Shown piece after piece: positions 38,035 to 49,303 of a stretch of 64,000 nucleotides of DNA. The position numbers and the translations under genes are program-made. The stretch is from Myxococcales bacterium (GTDB taxonomy: Bacteria; Myxococcota_A; Polyangia; Haliangiales; Haliangiaceae): assembly GCA_016720595.1 (NCBI GenBank), contig JADKKI010000037.1, positions 1 through 64,000 on the forward strand, given 5' to 3'. The notes beneath the pieces are model-generated. The model searched no databases, was not told the origin of the DNA, and worked only from the letters and a program-made list of their open reading frames with translations. The number at the start of each line of letters is the position of its first letter. The first letter of the stretch is position 1.

Positions 38035-39539
38035 CACAGCGTCCTCCCGAGGAACTTGGTCATCGCTTTCTGGGCGGCATCGAGCTCGTTGGTCGCGCCG
38101 GGTGAATCGGCGACGTTGAAGCCCTCGGCGGCGAACGGCCACACGCCGAGCGCGAGGAGCGCCGCCATCCGGTTCTCCGCGGGGGAGGCGAACCCGGTGG
38201 AGCTCGCCTTGCCATCGCGCCCGATCGCGCCCGACACACCCTTGAAGGCCGTGGTCACCGGTCCGCCGATGAACGCGGTGACGTAGCCGTAAGGATGGTG
38301 GTTGCGGCCGTTCGCGCCTTGCTTTCCCGGCGTGCGCCCAAACTCGGTGTTGAGGATGATCAGCGTGTCGTCGAGCGAGAGCTTGTCCGGACGGTTCTCG
38401 CTCGGCCCGTTGATCATCCCGAGCAGCGACTGCAGCATGTTGTCGAAGTTGACCGCGGTGTCGACCGCGTTGTCGGTGTGCGTGTCGTAGCCGCCGCCGC
38501 CCGAGGCCTCGTAGAGCCCGGTGTCACTGACGCACGCATACGACGCCGGCTCGGACGTGTTGGTCAACAGCTTCACCGCCGCGGTCAGCCCCATCAGCGG
38601 CAGGCTGACATCGGTGACGCCGCACGAGGTGCCGTTGCGGCTCTGGAACAGGTCGCTCGACAGAACGTTCTCGATCGCACCCACGTTCTTCGTGGTGTTG
38701 AACGCGACCGCGAAGTCATCCGTGCGTGCGCTGCGGACCCGCCCGTGGCCCGGGAACGTCAACCGGGCGTTGTACCGATCGAGGTACGCGCCCACGAGGG
38801 CATCGTGCTGTGCACGGCCGGCGCCCACCGCGTTGCGCGCGAGCAGCGTGGTGAACCGCGAGGCGTTGTCGGTCTTGATCAGCAGCGGTCGCGCGCCGCC
38901 CGGGTGCGTGCCCGAGGCGGCCGCCGCGGCGATGTTGTCGCTCGAGATCCCGCCGGTGGCGAACACGTAGGAGTGCGGCGAGGCGCGCCCCGGGGTGGCG
39001 CCGGCATCGATCCGCGCTCGCTGGATGTGTGTGCCGAGGCCCGCGGCGTTCGGCTGGCCCACGGGGCGCCCGGTCAGCGCCATCGGCACCGCGGCCTCGT
39101 GCGGCTCGAGCGTGTGACGCTGCACCACGAGGCGCATGCGCGAGGCCACATCGGCCCGCGCATACAGGCGGTGGGCGAACGGTCCGAGCTCCACCATCGC
39201 CGAGTTCGCATCCGTCGCGAACGGGCGGGCCTGATCCACGTTGCCGCACTGGGACAGCGCCTGTGTCTGCGACAGCGCGTAGTACTGCGAGTTCGGATAC
39301 TGCGGATCGGCCGCGGTGCCGTAGTCGCGGACGAAGTACAGGGTCTCCCACGGCGAGAGCCCGCCGTAGAGGAAGATCTCGAGCACCTTCTTCGCGCGCT
39401 GGGCCACCGGGAGCTGCACGGAGCCCGTGCCCGTGGGGAACGCCCCGAAGGTCGCGGCGCTCGAGCGCCCGATCCACGGGCCGATCATGACCGCGGCCCC
39501 GGCCCCTCCCGCGAGCGTCAGCAACGTACGGCGCTTCAT
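38034..39539 (-). CDS. DUF1501-family secreted protein with Tat-type signal
   Basis: The 501-residue product starts 'MKRRTLLTLAGGAGAAVMIG' with a twin Arg, a Tat-like signal implying export of a folded protein. The body contains 'KVLEIFLYGGLSPWETLYF', 'GYDTHTDNAVDTAVNFDNML', 'SLDDTLIILNTEFGRTPG' and 'GRNHHPYGYVTAFIGG', the usual DUF1501 landmarks (a sulfatase/phosphatase-related fold). It is always seen next to a cytochrome-linked partner, as here. Function of the pair is unknown. Confidence 0.82.
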   Translation of the reverse strand: MKRRTLLTLAGGAGAAVMIGPWIGRSSAATFGAFPTGTGSVQLPVAQRAKKVLEIFLYGGLSPWETLYFVRDYGTAADPQYPNSQYYALSQTQALSQCGNVDQARPFATDANSAMVELGPFAHRLYARADVASRMRLVVQRHTLEPHEAAVPMALTGRPVGQPNAAGLGTHIQRARIDAGATPGRASPHSYVFATGGISSDNIAAAAASGTHPGGARPLLIKTDNASRFTTLLARNAVGAGRAQHDALVGAYLDRYNARLTFPGHGRVRSARTDDFAVAFNTTKNVGAIENVLSSDLFQSRNGTSCGVTDVSLPLMGLTAAVKLLTNTSEPASYACVSDTGLYEASGGGGYDTHTDNAVDTAVNFDNMLQSLLGMINGPSENRPDKLSLDDTLIILNTEFGRTPGKQGANGRNHHPYGYVTAFIGGPVTTAFKGVSGAIGRDGKASSTGFASPAENRMAALLALGVWPFAAEGFNVADSPGATNELDAAQKAMTKFLGRTL

Positions 39540-39699
39540 GCCGCGTACCGTACGCCGGCCCCTCGGCGGTCAGCCGATTCGGCCCTCAAGTCACCTCTCC
39601 GTTCGATGCGCCGGCTACGCAGCACTCGAAGCGCAGCCAAGAGCAGCTGTCAGCGGGCTGTCACACACCTTGCGCCGCTACCTGTGGTGTCGTCCCGGC

Positions 39700-41415
39700 A
39701 TGGTGCGGATCCTGGTCCTGGTGGTCGTGGTGTTCGTGGTCACGGCGGCAACCCCTGGAATTGCCAGGGCGCAGCGCTGGACCGATGCCACGGGGAGCTG
39801 CATCGGCGCCACCGCCGAGTGGAGCAACAAGGTCGAGCTCGCCGATGTCGACAAGGACGGCCTGGTCGATCTCCTGATCGCCAACGGGGGTAACTACGCG
39901 AGCCCCGGCACGCCCGAGCCCGTTCGGATCTGGAAGAACCTCGGCGGCTGGGGCACCGCCGGCACGCACTGCCAGGAGATCTCGGCGCAAGCAGTCCTCG
40001 GGTTCACCGGCCTGTCGCGCGTGATCAAGGCGATCGATGTCGATCACGACGGCGACCTCGATCTGATCACGGGCGGCGCCTACCAGACCCAGCTCAAGCT
40101 CTATCTGCGCGGCCCGGCCGGCTGGACGGATGCCAGCGCGCAGCTGCCGCAGCAGCTGACCTCGATCGGCGATCTCGAGGCAGGTGACGTCGATGGAGAT
40201 GGGGACCTCGATCTCCTCCTCTCCGACTGGGGCGCCGCGAACCCCACGATGAACGGCCCGGGCGGCCCGACGCGGCTCTACCTCAATAACGGCTCGGGCA
40301 CGTTCACCGACGCGACGGCCACCCACATGCCCGCGCAGCTGGTGAACTGGTCGTGGGACGTGGAGCTCGTGGACGTCGACAACGACTGGGATCTCGACGC
40401 GCTGATCGCCTGCAAGTTCTGCTCGACCAGCTATCTGTTCCGGAACGACGGCACCGGGCACTTCACCGACGATCCGGCCGCACTGCCGCACTTCCCCAAC
40501 AACTACGACTTCGAGCCGATGGACATCGACGGCGACGGCGATCTCGATCTCGCGACGATCAACGATGGCGCGCAGCTCCGCGAGCACATCTTCGTCAACG
40601 ACGGGCACGGCGTGTTCACCGACGAGAGCGCGACGCGCTTGACCGGTACCGCGAATCCGGCGAACGCGGATGACAACGTCGCCGTGTGGCTCGATGTCGA
40701 CGCCGATGGCGATGCCGACCTCCTGATCGGATCGCTCGGCGCCGATCGCCTGCTGATCAACACCTCCGGCGTGTTCGCCCTCGCGCCGAACGCCACCCCG
40801 AACGACACGTTGGCCACCCTCGGCCTCGCGGCCGCCGATCTCGATGGCGATGGCCGCCTCGATCTCCTGCAAGGGCAGGGCGAGTCCGCGTTCCCCGACA
40901 AGGTCCAGCTCGGCAGCACCACCGTCGCGATCGACATCGTCCCGCCCTCGATCACGATCGAGAAGGCGTTCGGCCGCCTCACCGGCGTGGTCCGCGCGCG
41001 CGTCCACGATCACCAGAGCCCGTCGCATGCGCACGATTTCCAGCGCGTGTGGATCGAGCACGATGGCCCCGCGCCGCTCGTGTTCGAGTCCGCGCCGCCG
41101 CCCGACACGATGACGGACATGCAGTGGTACGGCGAGTACCTGTGGGCCTCGCCCGTGCTGCCGAGCTTCACGCACTACCGGGTGTGCGCCACCGATCGGC
41201 GCGGCAACTCGATCTGCTCGGCCGAGTTCAACGTGTTCTCGAACCCCGACGGCGGCAATGTCACCGAGTACGGCGACACCATCGATGCCGGCACCGGCAC
41301 CACCGGCAAGGGCGCCGGCTGCTGCGAGGCCGGCGGCTCGCCCTCCGGCGCCGTGCCGCTCGCGATGATCGTGGCCTCCGCCCTCGGGGTGCGCCGTCGC
41401 CGCCGGACGCGCTAA
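39700..41415 (+). CDS. VCBS/FG-GAP repeat surface protein with MYXO-CTERM tail
   Basis: The 571-residue protein has a signal peptide and then about seven FG-GAP/VCBS repeats with calcium-loop-like motifs ('ADVDKDGLVDLLIANGG', 'IDVDHDGDLDLITGG', 'GDVDGDGDLDLLLSDW', 'MDIDGDGDLDLATIND', 'ADLDGDGRLDLLQGQG'), giving a beta-propeller. The C-terminus has a Cys pair ('GCCEAGG'), a hydrophobic span ('AVPLAMIVASALGV') and 'RRRRRTR', the MYXO-CTERM sorting signal for surface display. ATG 39700 fits the signal peptide. Confidence 0.85.
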   Translation: MVRILVLVVVVFVVTAATPGIARAQRWTDATGSCIGATAEWSNKVELADVDKDGLVDLLIANGGNYASPGTPEPVRIWKNLGGWGTAGTHCQEISAQAVLGFTGLSRVIKAIDVDHDGDLDLITGGAYQTQLKLYLRGPAGWTDASAQLPQQLTSIGDLEAGDVDGDGDLDLLLSDWGAANPTMNGPGGPTRLYLNNGSGTFTDATATHMPAQLVNWSWDVELVDVDNDWDLDALIACKFCSTSYLFRNDGTGHFTDDPAALPHFPNNYDFEPMDIDGDGDLDLATINDGAQLREHIFVNDGHGVFTDESATRLTGTANPANADDNVAVWLDVDADGDADLLIGSLGADRLLINTSGVFALAPNATPNDTLATLGLAAADLDGDGRLDLLQGQGESAFPDKVQLGSTTVAIDIVPPSITIEKAFGRLTGVVRARVHDHQSPSHAHDFQRVWIEHDGPAPLVFESAPPPDTMTDMQWYGEYLWASPVLPSFTHYRVCATDRRGNSICSAEFNVFSNPDGGNVTEYGDTIDAGTGTTGKGAGCCEAGGSPSGAVPLAMIVASALGVRRRRRTR

Positions 41416-41425
41416 GCTGCGCGGC

Positions 41426-42086
41426 GTGGTGCGCACCGGTCTCGTGAGCTTCGGCCTGGCCTGGCTCGCCGCCTGTGGTGACGATCCGGCTCCTCCACCC
41501 GAGGACTTCGGCGGCTGCGACGGCCTCGTCGAGAGCGTGGCGAACGAGGCGGGCGTCCACATGCCGATCGGCACCCCGATCTCGTGGTCGAGCAATCCGC
41601 CGGCGATCGGCGCGCACTATCCAACCTGGGCCGGCTGGGACCGTCACTACCAGCAGCTCGATCGCGGCTACTACGTGCACAACCTCGAGCACGGCGGCGT
41701 CGCGCTGCTCTACAACTGCCCGGCGGGTTGCCCCGACGTGATCGCGGCGCTCGAGGACGTCACCCGCAACGCCAGCGTCGATTCCACCTGCGCCGCGCCG
41801 GTGCGCAACCGGATCATCGTGGCGGCGGATCCGCTGATGCCCCCAGAGATCCAGGTCGCGGCGGTCGCGTGGGGCCAGGTCTACACGGCGACGTGCTTCG
41901 ATCCGTACGTCGCCACGTTCGTGCGCACCCGCTACCGGCACGGCACCGAGGACCTGTGCGCAGACGGCAACCCGATGAGCGGCGCGTTGATCGTGGGGGG
42001 GGTCCGTGGGGGGACCGCACCGGCGAGATCAAACCAAGAAACCGCCCCCCCGGGGGGCACAACCTCTCGCGGAGTACAGGCGCTAG
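41426..42086 (+). CDS. DUF3105-like lipoprotein, uncertain 3' end
   Basis: A lipoprotein signal ('FGLAWLAAC') leads to a DUF3105-like domain: 'HMPIGTPISWSSNPPAIGAH', 'HNLEHGGVALLYNCPAGC' and 'VAWGQVYTATCFDPYVATFV'. The domain ends near 41970. The reading frame as written then enters a G8 run (41995-42002) and continues to 42637 antisense to the cytochrome gene, which is implausible. With seven Gs it would close at TAG 42084-42086, the end given here. The exact 3' end is therefore uncertain. Confidence 0.6.
42044..42058. terminator. GC palindrome between convergent genes
   Basis: G-C7-G6-C forms a perfect stem without a clear loop or T run, between the convergent DUF3105-like and cytochrome genes. 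It is at best a weak bidirectional terminator; the homopolymers here are also prone to sequencing error. Confidence 0.3.
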
Positions 42087-42604
42087 CGCAGCTTGATCGT
42101 CGCGGCGTTCTCGGCGTCGAGCTTCTTGTCGAGCGCGACCTTGTTCTCGTTGAGGAACCACGCCACGGCGGCGAGGTACTCGTCATCCGAGAGCGAGGCC
42201 GGCTTGTCGATCGGCATCTTCGCCTTCACGAACGCGAACACGTCGCCCGCGGTCTTGAACGCGACCTTCTTGCGGAGCTTGGCCTTCGCGAATGTCGCCT
42301 TCTCGGGGAGCGCCTTGTCGCCGACGAGCGGCGGGTTCTTCGGGTTGCCCTCGCCGTTGTCGCCGTGGCAGCTGGCGCACGCCTTGGCGTAGACCTCCTT
42401 GCCGGTCGCGTACTGCTCGGCGAGCGCCGAGGCCGCGAGCATCTCGTCGGTGGGCTTCGGCGGCTCGGCGGGCTTGGCCGGCTCGGCCGGGGCCGCGGTG
42501 GGCGCCGGGTCGGCAGGCGGCTTGGCCTTGGGCTTGCTGCCACCGCAGGCGACGAGGACAGCGAACAGGGGGGCGACCAGGGCAGACACACGGAGCTTCG
42601 ACAT
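42083..42604 (-). CDS. c-type cytochrome lipoprotein
   Basis: The 173-residue product has a lipoprotein signal ('LFAVLVAC') and a Lys/Pro/Ala linker. A single cytochrome c domain has the heme motif CASCH in 'YAKACASCHGDNGEGNPKNP' and a likely axial Met near 'AKMPIDKPASLSDDEYLAAV'. It should be a monoheme electron carrier anchored in the envelope. Its partner oxidase or reductase is not in the window. Confidence 0.88.
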   Translation of the reverse strand: MSKLRVSALVAPLFAVLVACGGSKPKAKPPADPAPTAAPAEPAKPAEPPKPTDEMLAASALAEQYATGKEVYAKACASCHGDNGEGNPKNPPLVGDKALPEKATFAKAKLRKKVAFKTAGDVFAFVKAKMPIDKPASLSDDEYLAAVAWFLNENKVALDKKLDAENAATIKLR

Positions 42605-42682
42605 GGAGGCGACGATGCTCGATGCCTAGGGCAGTAGCCACCGGATCCGCCGGCTATCTTGCAAGCCTCACGCACGCGCGCG

Positions 42683-43852
42683 TCAGTGCCAGAACCCGAT
42701 CGAGAGCGCGGTGTTGCGATAGCGCTCGGCGATGTCGGCGGTGAACGAGAGGCGGCCGCGGCGCCGCCCCCACATGTGGAACTCGAACACGCGCAGCTCG
42801 GCGCCGAACGTCACGTGCATCCGCCCGCCGACGCCGACGAAGCGCTCGGGCTCCCAGTACCCACCGGCGCGCCAGCGCAGCCGCCCGGGCAGCCACTCGT
42901 ACTCGGCGCCCGCGCGGAGCGAGACCGCGGCGTGGCGACCCGCGCGTTGCAGCTGCTGCATGCCGAACGCTTCGATGCCGTACGCATCCTTGCTCGACCC
43001 CGCCACGACCAGGTCTGCGGCGAGCGTCAGCGAGGGCTCGTCGCGGAACGTCCCGCCCACGAGCTGGTTCCACTCCGTGGCGGCGAACCGGTACGCACTC
43101 CCCGCGACCACGCGCCACGGCGAGGCGATCCGTTCGGGGAGGATGAACCCCTCGCAGTTCGTCGGATCGCAGGTGCTCGTGACGTCCGCGCCGAGGATCG
43201 GGCTCTCCCACGCACCGGCGATCCGGAAGTTGCGATACTTCGGCAGCCACGTCGCGCCGGCGATCAGGCCACCGCCCGTCACCTGGAACAGCTGCGCCTC
43301 GCCGGTCGGCGTGATCTGGAACGACACGGTCTGGCCACCCACGCCGATCGCGAGATCGCGCGACGGGAAGTACCTGCCCACCATGAACCGCGCCCGGAGC
43401 GCCTGGGCCTCGAGTGGCCGCATCGCGCCCACGACCGGAGCAGTCTGTGCGGTGATCGTCACCGCTGTCGCCCACTCGTGATAGCGGCCGCCGAGGCCGC
43501 CGGTGACCAGCGATGCGCCACCGGTCGCGTCCTGCCCGTTGTTGTCGTAGTCGAGCGAGTACCGGCCGCTCAGCAGATCGAAGTGATAGTCCCAGCTCCA
43601 GGTGTCGGTGTCGGTGGTCTGGCGCACCGCGGGCGCCGCCGGATTGAGCAGGCCACCCGAGGTGCCCACGATCAGCGCCGCCCCGGCGCCACCCATGCCG
43701 ACCTGCGCGGTATTGCCGATCGCCACGCCGTCGTAGAACTCGATCGCGTAGTCGGTGCTGGTGATCGGCGCGTCGGCGCGCACCGCTCCGAGGCTGCCGA
43801 GCATCCCCAGTGCGATCGTGGCCCCCTGGATCCCGCGCACCCTACGGATCAT
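42683..43852 (-). CDS. outer-membrane beta-barrel-like protein
   Basis: The 389-residue product has a signal ('TIALGMLGSLGAVRA') and an N-terminal stretch ('VAIGNTAQVGMGGAGAALIV') like the early strands of PorV/FadL-type proteins. Alternating hydrophobic strands follow, and it ends 'ERYRNTALSIGFWH', an aromatic-type final strand. It is probably an outer-membrane channel or assembly partner. It is divergent from the large kinase gene; an upstream ATG at 43864 is also possible. Confidence 0.68.
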   Translation of the reverse strand: MIRRVRGIQGATIALGMLGSLGAVRADAPITSTDYAIEFYDGVAIGNTAQVGMGGAGAALIVGTSGGLLNPAAPAVRQTTDTDTWSWDYHFDLLSGRYSLDYDNNGQDATGGASLVTGGLGGRYHEWATAVTITAQTAPVVGAMRPLEAQALRARFMVGRYFPSRDLAIGVGGQTVSFQITPTGEAQLFQVTGGGLIAGATWLPKYRNFRIAGAWESPILGADVTSTCDPTNCEGFILPERIASPWRVVAGSAYRFAATEWNQLVGGTFRDEPSLTLAADLVVAGSSKDAYGIEAFGMQQLQRAGRHAAVSLRAGAEYEWLPGRLRWRAGGYWEPERFVGVGGRMHVTFGAELRVFEFHMWGRRRGRLSFTADIAERYRNTALSIGFWH

Positions 43853-43900
43853 GCCTCTATGATCCATAGGTTTCCCCGGCCAGGCTATCCTTGGCGGCGG

Positions 43901-46666
43901 ATGCCTGGCGGGGAAGAACCGACACCGGAGGGCTCGCCCTCGAGCCGGGATTCGCGGCCCGAGGTCGCCGCGGCGCCGTCGTCGTCGCCGCTCTCTGGCG
44001 TCCCGTTCAAGCGTCGCTTCCTGCTGCCGGCCGTGCTGCTCGGCCTCCTCGAGATCCTCGGGATCGGCTACCCGCTGTGGATCGCGTTCGATCTCGGCGA
44101 CCTGCGCGGGGAGACCTTGCTCCGCACCGCGCTCCCCGTCGGCATCGGCGCCTGCGTGGTGTGGCTCGCGGCGATCACGGCGTGGCTCCTGCCGCTGTGG
44201 CAGGCGGTGGTCGCCCGCCGGCGCGGCGAGCGCGTCCACAAGGATCTCGCGGCGCGGGCGTACCGGATCACGCTCAAGGGGCCGATGCGCGTGCTCCTCC
44301 TGCGCACCGGCGTGTGGGCGAGCGCCGCGTGCCTGACCGGCGTGTTCCTCCACATGTACGAGGACTGGCCGGTCCAGCGGATCGGCGAGCTGACCGCGCT
44401 CGCCGCCGTGCACGCGTACATCGTCTCCTGCGTGCGCGCCGTGTGGTGGGCGCAGATCCTCGGCGAGGTCCGCGGCCGGCTGTTCGCCGTGGGCTCACCG
44501 CTCAAGCGGTTCGACGACAGTCACTTCCGCCGGTTCACGCTGGTCGCGATGATCGTCGCCGGCGGCATCCTCGCGTCGCAATCGGCGTTCGCCTACTACT
44601 TCGTGCCGATCACGCGCGAGCAGTACCTCCAGCTCCAGACCTACTATCCGATCGCGGCGCTGATCGGGCTCATCGGCTGGGCATGGTTCGCGCGGATCTT
44701 CACGTTCGATCTCCGCCGGTACCTCGCCGTGTCTCGCGGCGAGAGCGTCACCGATGCGCCGCCCGCCGCCGTGATCTATCGCCGTGCGCAGGCGCTGCCG
44801 TACCGCCTCGCGCTCCTGACCATCGTGGTGTGGGTCGTGATCGCCACCACCGGCGCGCTGGTCGCTCGGTTCCACCTCGGGTTCGATGTCGATGACACGA
44901 TCATCCTCACCGTCGCCACCGGCGTGCTCACGATCGCCGGTGCGATCTACGAGCAGCTCTGGCACCGGGACGTGCTCCGGCCGCTGCTCGCACATCTGAC
45001 GCAGCGCTATCGCGTGCCGGTCCGCAGCATCGCGCCGTCGCTGTCGTTGCGCTCGAAGCTCCTGCTGTCGTTCGGCGGCGTGGTGCTCCTCGCGTGCGGC
45101 ATGGCGCTGCTGTGGGGCTTCGTCCAGTACAAGAACCTCGCGAACGATGCCGCCGGCCGGCAGTCTCGCGTTGGCCTCGCATGGCTGCACTCCGAGCTGC
45201 AGACGGAGATCGCGACGCAGCCGCATCCTCCCACGCCGGACTCGGTCGAGACCGCGATGCGGCGGGTCGCGGTGGCGGCGCCCGAGGCTCCCGTCATGTA
45301 CTTCGTCGACGATGGCGACAAGCTGGTCGCTGTAGGTGGCGGTCCGGTCGGCGCGCCGCCGTTGCCGTGGTACGTGCGCGCGCAGCTCGGCAAGGCGAAC
45401 GCGCGCCTGATCGCGATCGCCGAGGCCAAGCTCACCGGCCGCTCCGATCGCCTGGTGCTGAGCTGGCGCGGTGGCCGCTACGATCTCGGCTCCGTGGCGG
45501 TGTTCTATCCGAGCTACCGCGGCCGTGGCGAATCGATGGTGCGGCCGCTCAAGGAGCTGCTCGTGTTCTTCCTGATCCTGTTCGCCGCGTGCGGCGGCAT
45601 CGTGGCGTTCACGGTGTCGCAGTTCATGGCGCCGATCCGCAGGCTCGAGCAGCGCGCGGATGCGATGGCTCGCGGCGAGCTCGCGGATCCCGTGGCCTCG
45701 GGCGGCGAGGGCGACGAGATCGGCCGGCTCACGCTCGCCCTCGAGGAGATGCGCCGCGCGCTGCGCGACAAGCTGCGCTCCACCGAGGAGGTCAACCTCG
45801 ATCTCGAACGCGCCGTGCAGATGCGAACGGCCGATCTCGCTCGCAAGAACCGCGAGCTGGCCGAGGCGCTCGACAAGTTGACGCGCGCGCAGAAGCAGCT
45901 CGTCCAGTCCGAGAAGCTCGCCTCGATCGGTCAGCTGGTCGCCGGGATCGCGCACGAGATCAACAACCCGGTCAACGCGATCGTCAACACCGTCGGTCCT
46001 CTCGAAGACGCGATCGGCGAGATCGACAGCGCGGATCCCGCCGCCCGCAGCGAAGCGGCGAAGGACGTCCGCGAGATGATCAAGGTGGTCCAGCGCGGCG
46101 CGCAGCGCACCAAGGCGATCGTGTCGGCGCTCCACAACTACTCGCGGACCGACGACGAGAGCGTCGTCGATTTCGATGTCGATCGCTCGATCGATGATTC
46201 GCTCGAGCTGCTCCGCCACCTGCTGAAGGGCAACGTCACGGTGACCAAGCAGTTCGGCGCACCGGGGCGCGTGCGCGGCCACGCGGGGCAGGTCAACCAG
46301 GTGTTCATGAATCTCTTGACCAACGCCGCGCAGGCGCTCTCGGGCCGCGATCACGCCACGATCACGATCCAGACCTCGGGCGACACCGAGAGCGTGGTCG
46401 TGAAGATCGGCGACAACGGCTCGGGCATCCCCACCGAGGTCCTCCCGCGGATCTGGGATCCGTTCTTCACCACGAAGGACGTCGGCGAAGGCACCGGGCT
46501 CGGCCTCTCGATCGTGCACGAGCTGGTGGAGCGCCACGGTGGCACGATCACCGTGGACACCAAGCTCGGCGAGGGCACGACCTTCACGGTCACCCTCCCC
46601 AGGCAGATCCCGGAGGCACTCCGGAAGCCCCGGGCCTCCACGGACGCCAAGCCCAGAGCCAGCTGA
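43901..46666 (+). CDS. multi-TM sensor histidine kinase
   Basis: The 921-residue protein has a Pro/Ser-rich start, about seven membrane segments (about 35-340) that may sense a membrane signal, then TM-flanked periplasmic and HAMP regions ('FMAPIRRLEQRADAMARGEL'). A coiled-coil ('RTADLARKNRELAEALDKLT') precedes the HisKA His (about 685) in 'GIAHEINNPVNAIV', and a HATPase_c domain shows 'NLLTNAAQAL', 'DNGSGI', 'WDPFFTTKD' and 'GTGLGLSIVHEL'. An alternative ATG at 43859 adds 14 residues. The next gene is an NtrC-type regulator, the likely partner, and the type II secretion operon follows. Confidence 0.9.
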   Translation: MPGGEEPTPEGSPSSRDSRPEVAAAPSSSPLSGVPFKRRFLLPAVLLGLLEILGIGYPLWIAFDLGDLRGETLLRTALPVGIGACVVWLAAITAWLLPLWQAVVARRRGERVHKDLAARAYRITLKGPMRVLLLRTGVWASAACLTGVFLHMYEDWPVQRIGELTALAAVHAYIVSCVRAVWWAQILGEVRGRLFAVGSPLKRFDDSHFRRFTLVAMIVAGGILASQSAFAYYFVPITREQYLQLQTYYPIAALIGLIGWAWFARIFTFDLRRYLAVSRGESVTDAPPAAVIYRRAQALPYRLALLTIVVWVVIATTGALVARFHLGFDVDDTIILTVATGVLTIAGAIYEQLWHRDVLRPLLAHLTQRYRVPVRSIAPSLSLRSKLLLSFGGVVLLACGMALLWGFVQYKNLANDAAGRQSRVGLAWLHSELQTEIATQPHPPTPDSVETAMRRVAVAAPEAPVMYFVDDGDKLVAVGGGPVGAPPLPWYVRAQLGKANARLIAIAEAKLTGRSDRLVLSWRGGRYDLGSVAVFYPSYRGRGESMVRPLKELLVFFLILFAACGGIVAFTVSQFMAPIRRLEQRADAMARGELADPVASGGEGDEIGRLTLALEEMRRALRDKLRSTEEVNLDLERAVQMRTADLARKNRELAEALDKLTRAQKQLVQSEKLASIGQLVAGIAHEINNPVNAIVNTVGPLEDAIGEIDSADPAARSEAAKDVREMIKVVQRGAQRTKAIVSALHNYSRTDDESVVDFDVDRSIDDSLELLRHLLKGNVTVTKQFGAPGRVRGHAGQVNQVFMNLLTNAAQALSGRDHATITIQTSGDTESVVVKIGDNGSGIPTEVLPRIWDPFFTTKDVGEGTGLGLSIVHELVERHGGTITVDTKLGEGTTFTVTLPRQIPEALRKPRASTDAKPRAS

Positions 46667-46741
46667 CCGCGAGGCGTTGTTCCAGCAGCCCAGCCAGCCG
46701 TTCTGCCAGATTGTCAGCGCGCTTGGGACGTCCTGACACGG

Positions 46742-46758
46742 TGGCACGAACCCTTGCT
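46742..46758 (+). promoter_or_regulatory. near-consensus sigma-54 promoter, one base too long
   Basis: TGGCACGAACCCTTGCT matches the -24/-12 consensus TGGCACG and TTGC, but the GG-to-GC spacing is 11 instead of the strict 10. It lies 69 bases upstream of the regulator start, where a promoter would be expected. A single extra C in CCC would explain the spacing; otherwise it may not work. Confidence 0.35.
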
Positions 46759-46826
46759 CGCGACCCCAATTCCTGCCAATCATTCCCGCGACTTGGCTGG
46801 AATCAGGACTGGCCTACGGCTTGTTA

Positions 46827-48362
<1,536 letters not shown>

Positions 48363-48365
48363 CCG

Positions 48366-49289
48366 ATGCAGGATCTGGTGAAGCGGTACTTCTGGGTGCT
48401 CGGCGCCGTCGTCGTGATGGTGTGCTCGCTGTTCGCCGCCAAGGCGACGGGGCACATCCTCGAGGCGAAGTTCCTGGGCGATCCGGTGAACGGCCCGAAG
48501 GTCGTCGCGATGGTGCGGCCCGACGCCACCCCCACCAAGAGCCACCACGACAAGGACGGGTCGCAGATGCAGACCCGCAACATGTTCTGCTCCGACTGCA
48601 CGCCGCCGGTGGCCACCACGCCGACCAACACGGATCCGTCGTCGATCGTGAACACGTCGCTGCCGCTGATCCTGATCGCGACCATGGTCGCCCCGGACGA
48701 CAAGGAGTCGTACGCGACGGTGATCAACACGGAGAACCAGAAGCAGGGCGCGTTCGGGATCGGGGACACGCTGCCGGGCGCCTCCGGGAAGCTCAAGGAG
48801 ATCCACTTCAAGTACGTCGACTTCGAGAACGGTGGGCACACCGAGCGCCTCGTCCTGGTCGGCGTCACCCCGCCGCCCACCCCGGTCGCGTCCGCCGAGC
48901 CCACGCCCTCGACCGGCGATGGCGATGACCTCCAGGCCTCGATCGACAACGGCATCAAGAAGATCGACGACTCGAACTACGAGATCGACAAGAAGCTCGT
49001 CGATCAGGTCCTCGCGAACCCGATGGCGGTCGCGAAGGGCGCGCGCGTGGTGCCGGCCGTCAAGAACGGCAAGCCCGATGGCTTCAAGCTCTATGCGATC
49101 CGTCCGAGCAGCGTGTACGCGAAGCTCGGGCTGACGAACGGCGACACGATCCAGTCGATCAACGGCTTCGAGCTCACCACGGCCGACAAGGCGCTCGAGG
49201 TCTACACGAAGCTGCGCGAGGCGACCTCCCTGGAGATGGAGGTCACCCGCCGCGGCAAGCCCGTCACGCTCAAGTACACGATTCGCTGA
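48366..49289 (+). CDS. gspC: type II secretion inner-membrane protein GspC
   Basis: The 307-residue protein has an N-terminal membrane anchor ('YFWVLGAVVVMVCSLFAAKA') and a linker with two Cys. A periplasmic homology region ('SLPLILIATMVAPDDKESYA', 'AFGIGDTLPGA') in the family contacts the secretin, and a C-terminal PDZ-like domain ('GFKLYAIRPSSVYAKLGLTN', 'GDTIQSINGFELTTADKALE') helps recruit cargo. First structural gene of the operon. Confidence 0.93.
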   Translation: MQDLVKRYFWVLGAVVVMVCSLFAAKATGHILEAKFLGDPVNGPKVVAMVRPDATPTKSHHDKDGSQMQTRNMFCSDCTPPVATTPTNTDPSSIVNTSLPLILIATMVAPDDKESYATVINTENQKQGAFGIGDTLPGASGKLKEIHFKYVDFENGGHTERLVLVGVTPPPTPVASAEPTPSTGDGDDLQASIDNGIKKIDDSNYEIDKKLVDQVLANPMAVAKGARVVPAVKNGKPDGFKLYAIRPSSVYAKLGLTNGDTIQSINGFELTTADKALEVYTKLREATSLEMEVTRRGKPVTLKYTIR

Positions 49290-49303
49290 ACTGGACTAAT
49301 CCG

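Noticed and set aside
42100..42637. Extension of the DUF3105-like frame to 42637
   Set aside because: It runs antisense through the whole cytochrome gene; the domain ends near 41970 and the extension follows a G8 run.
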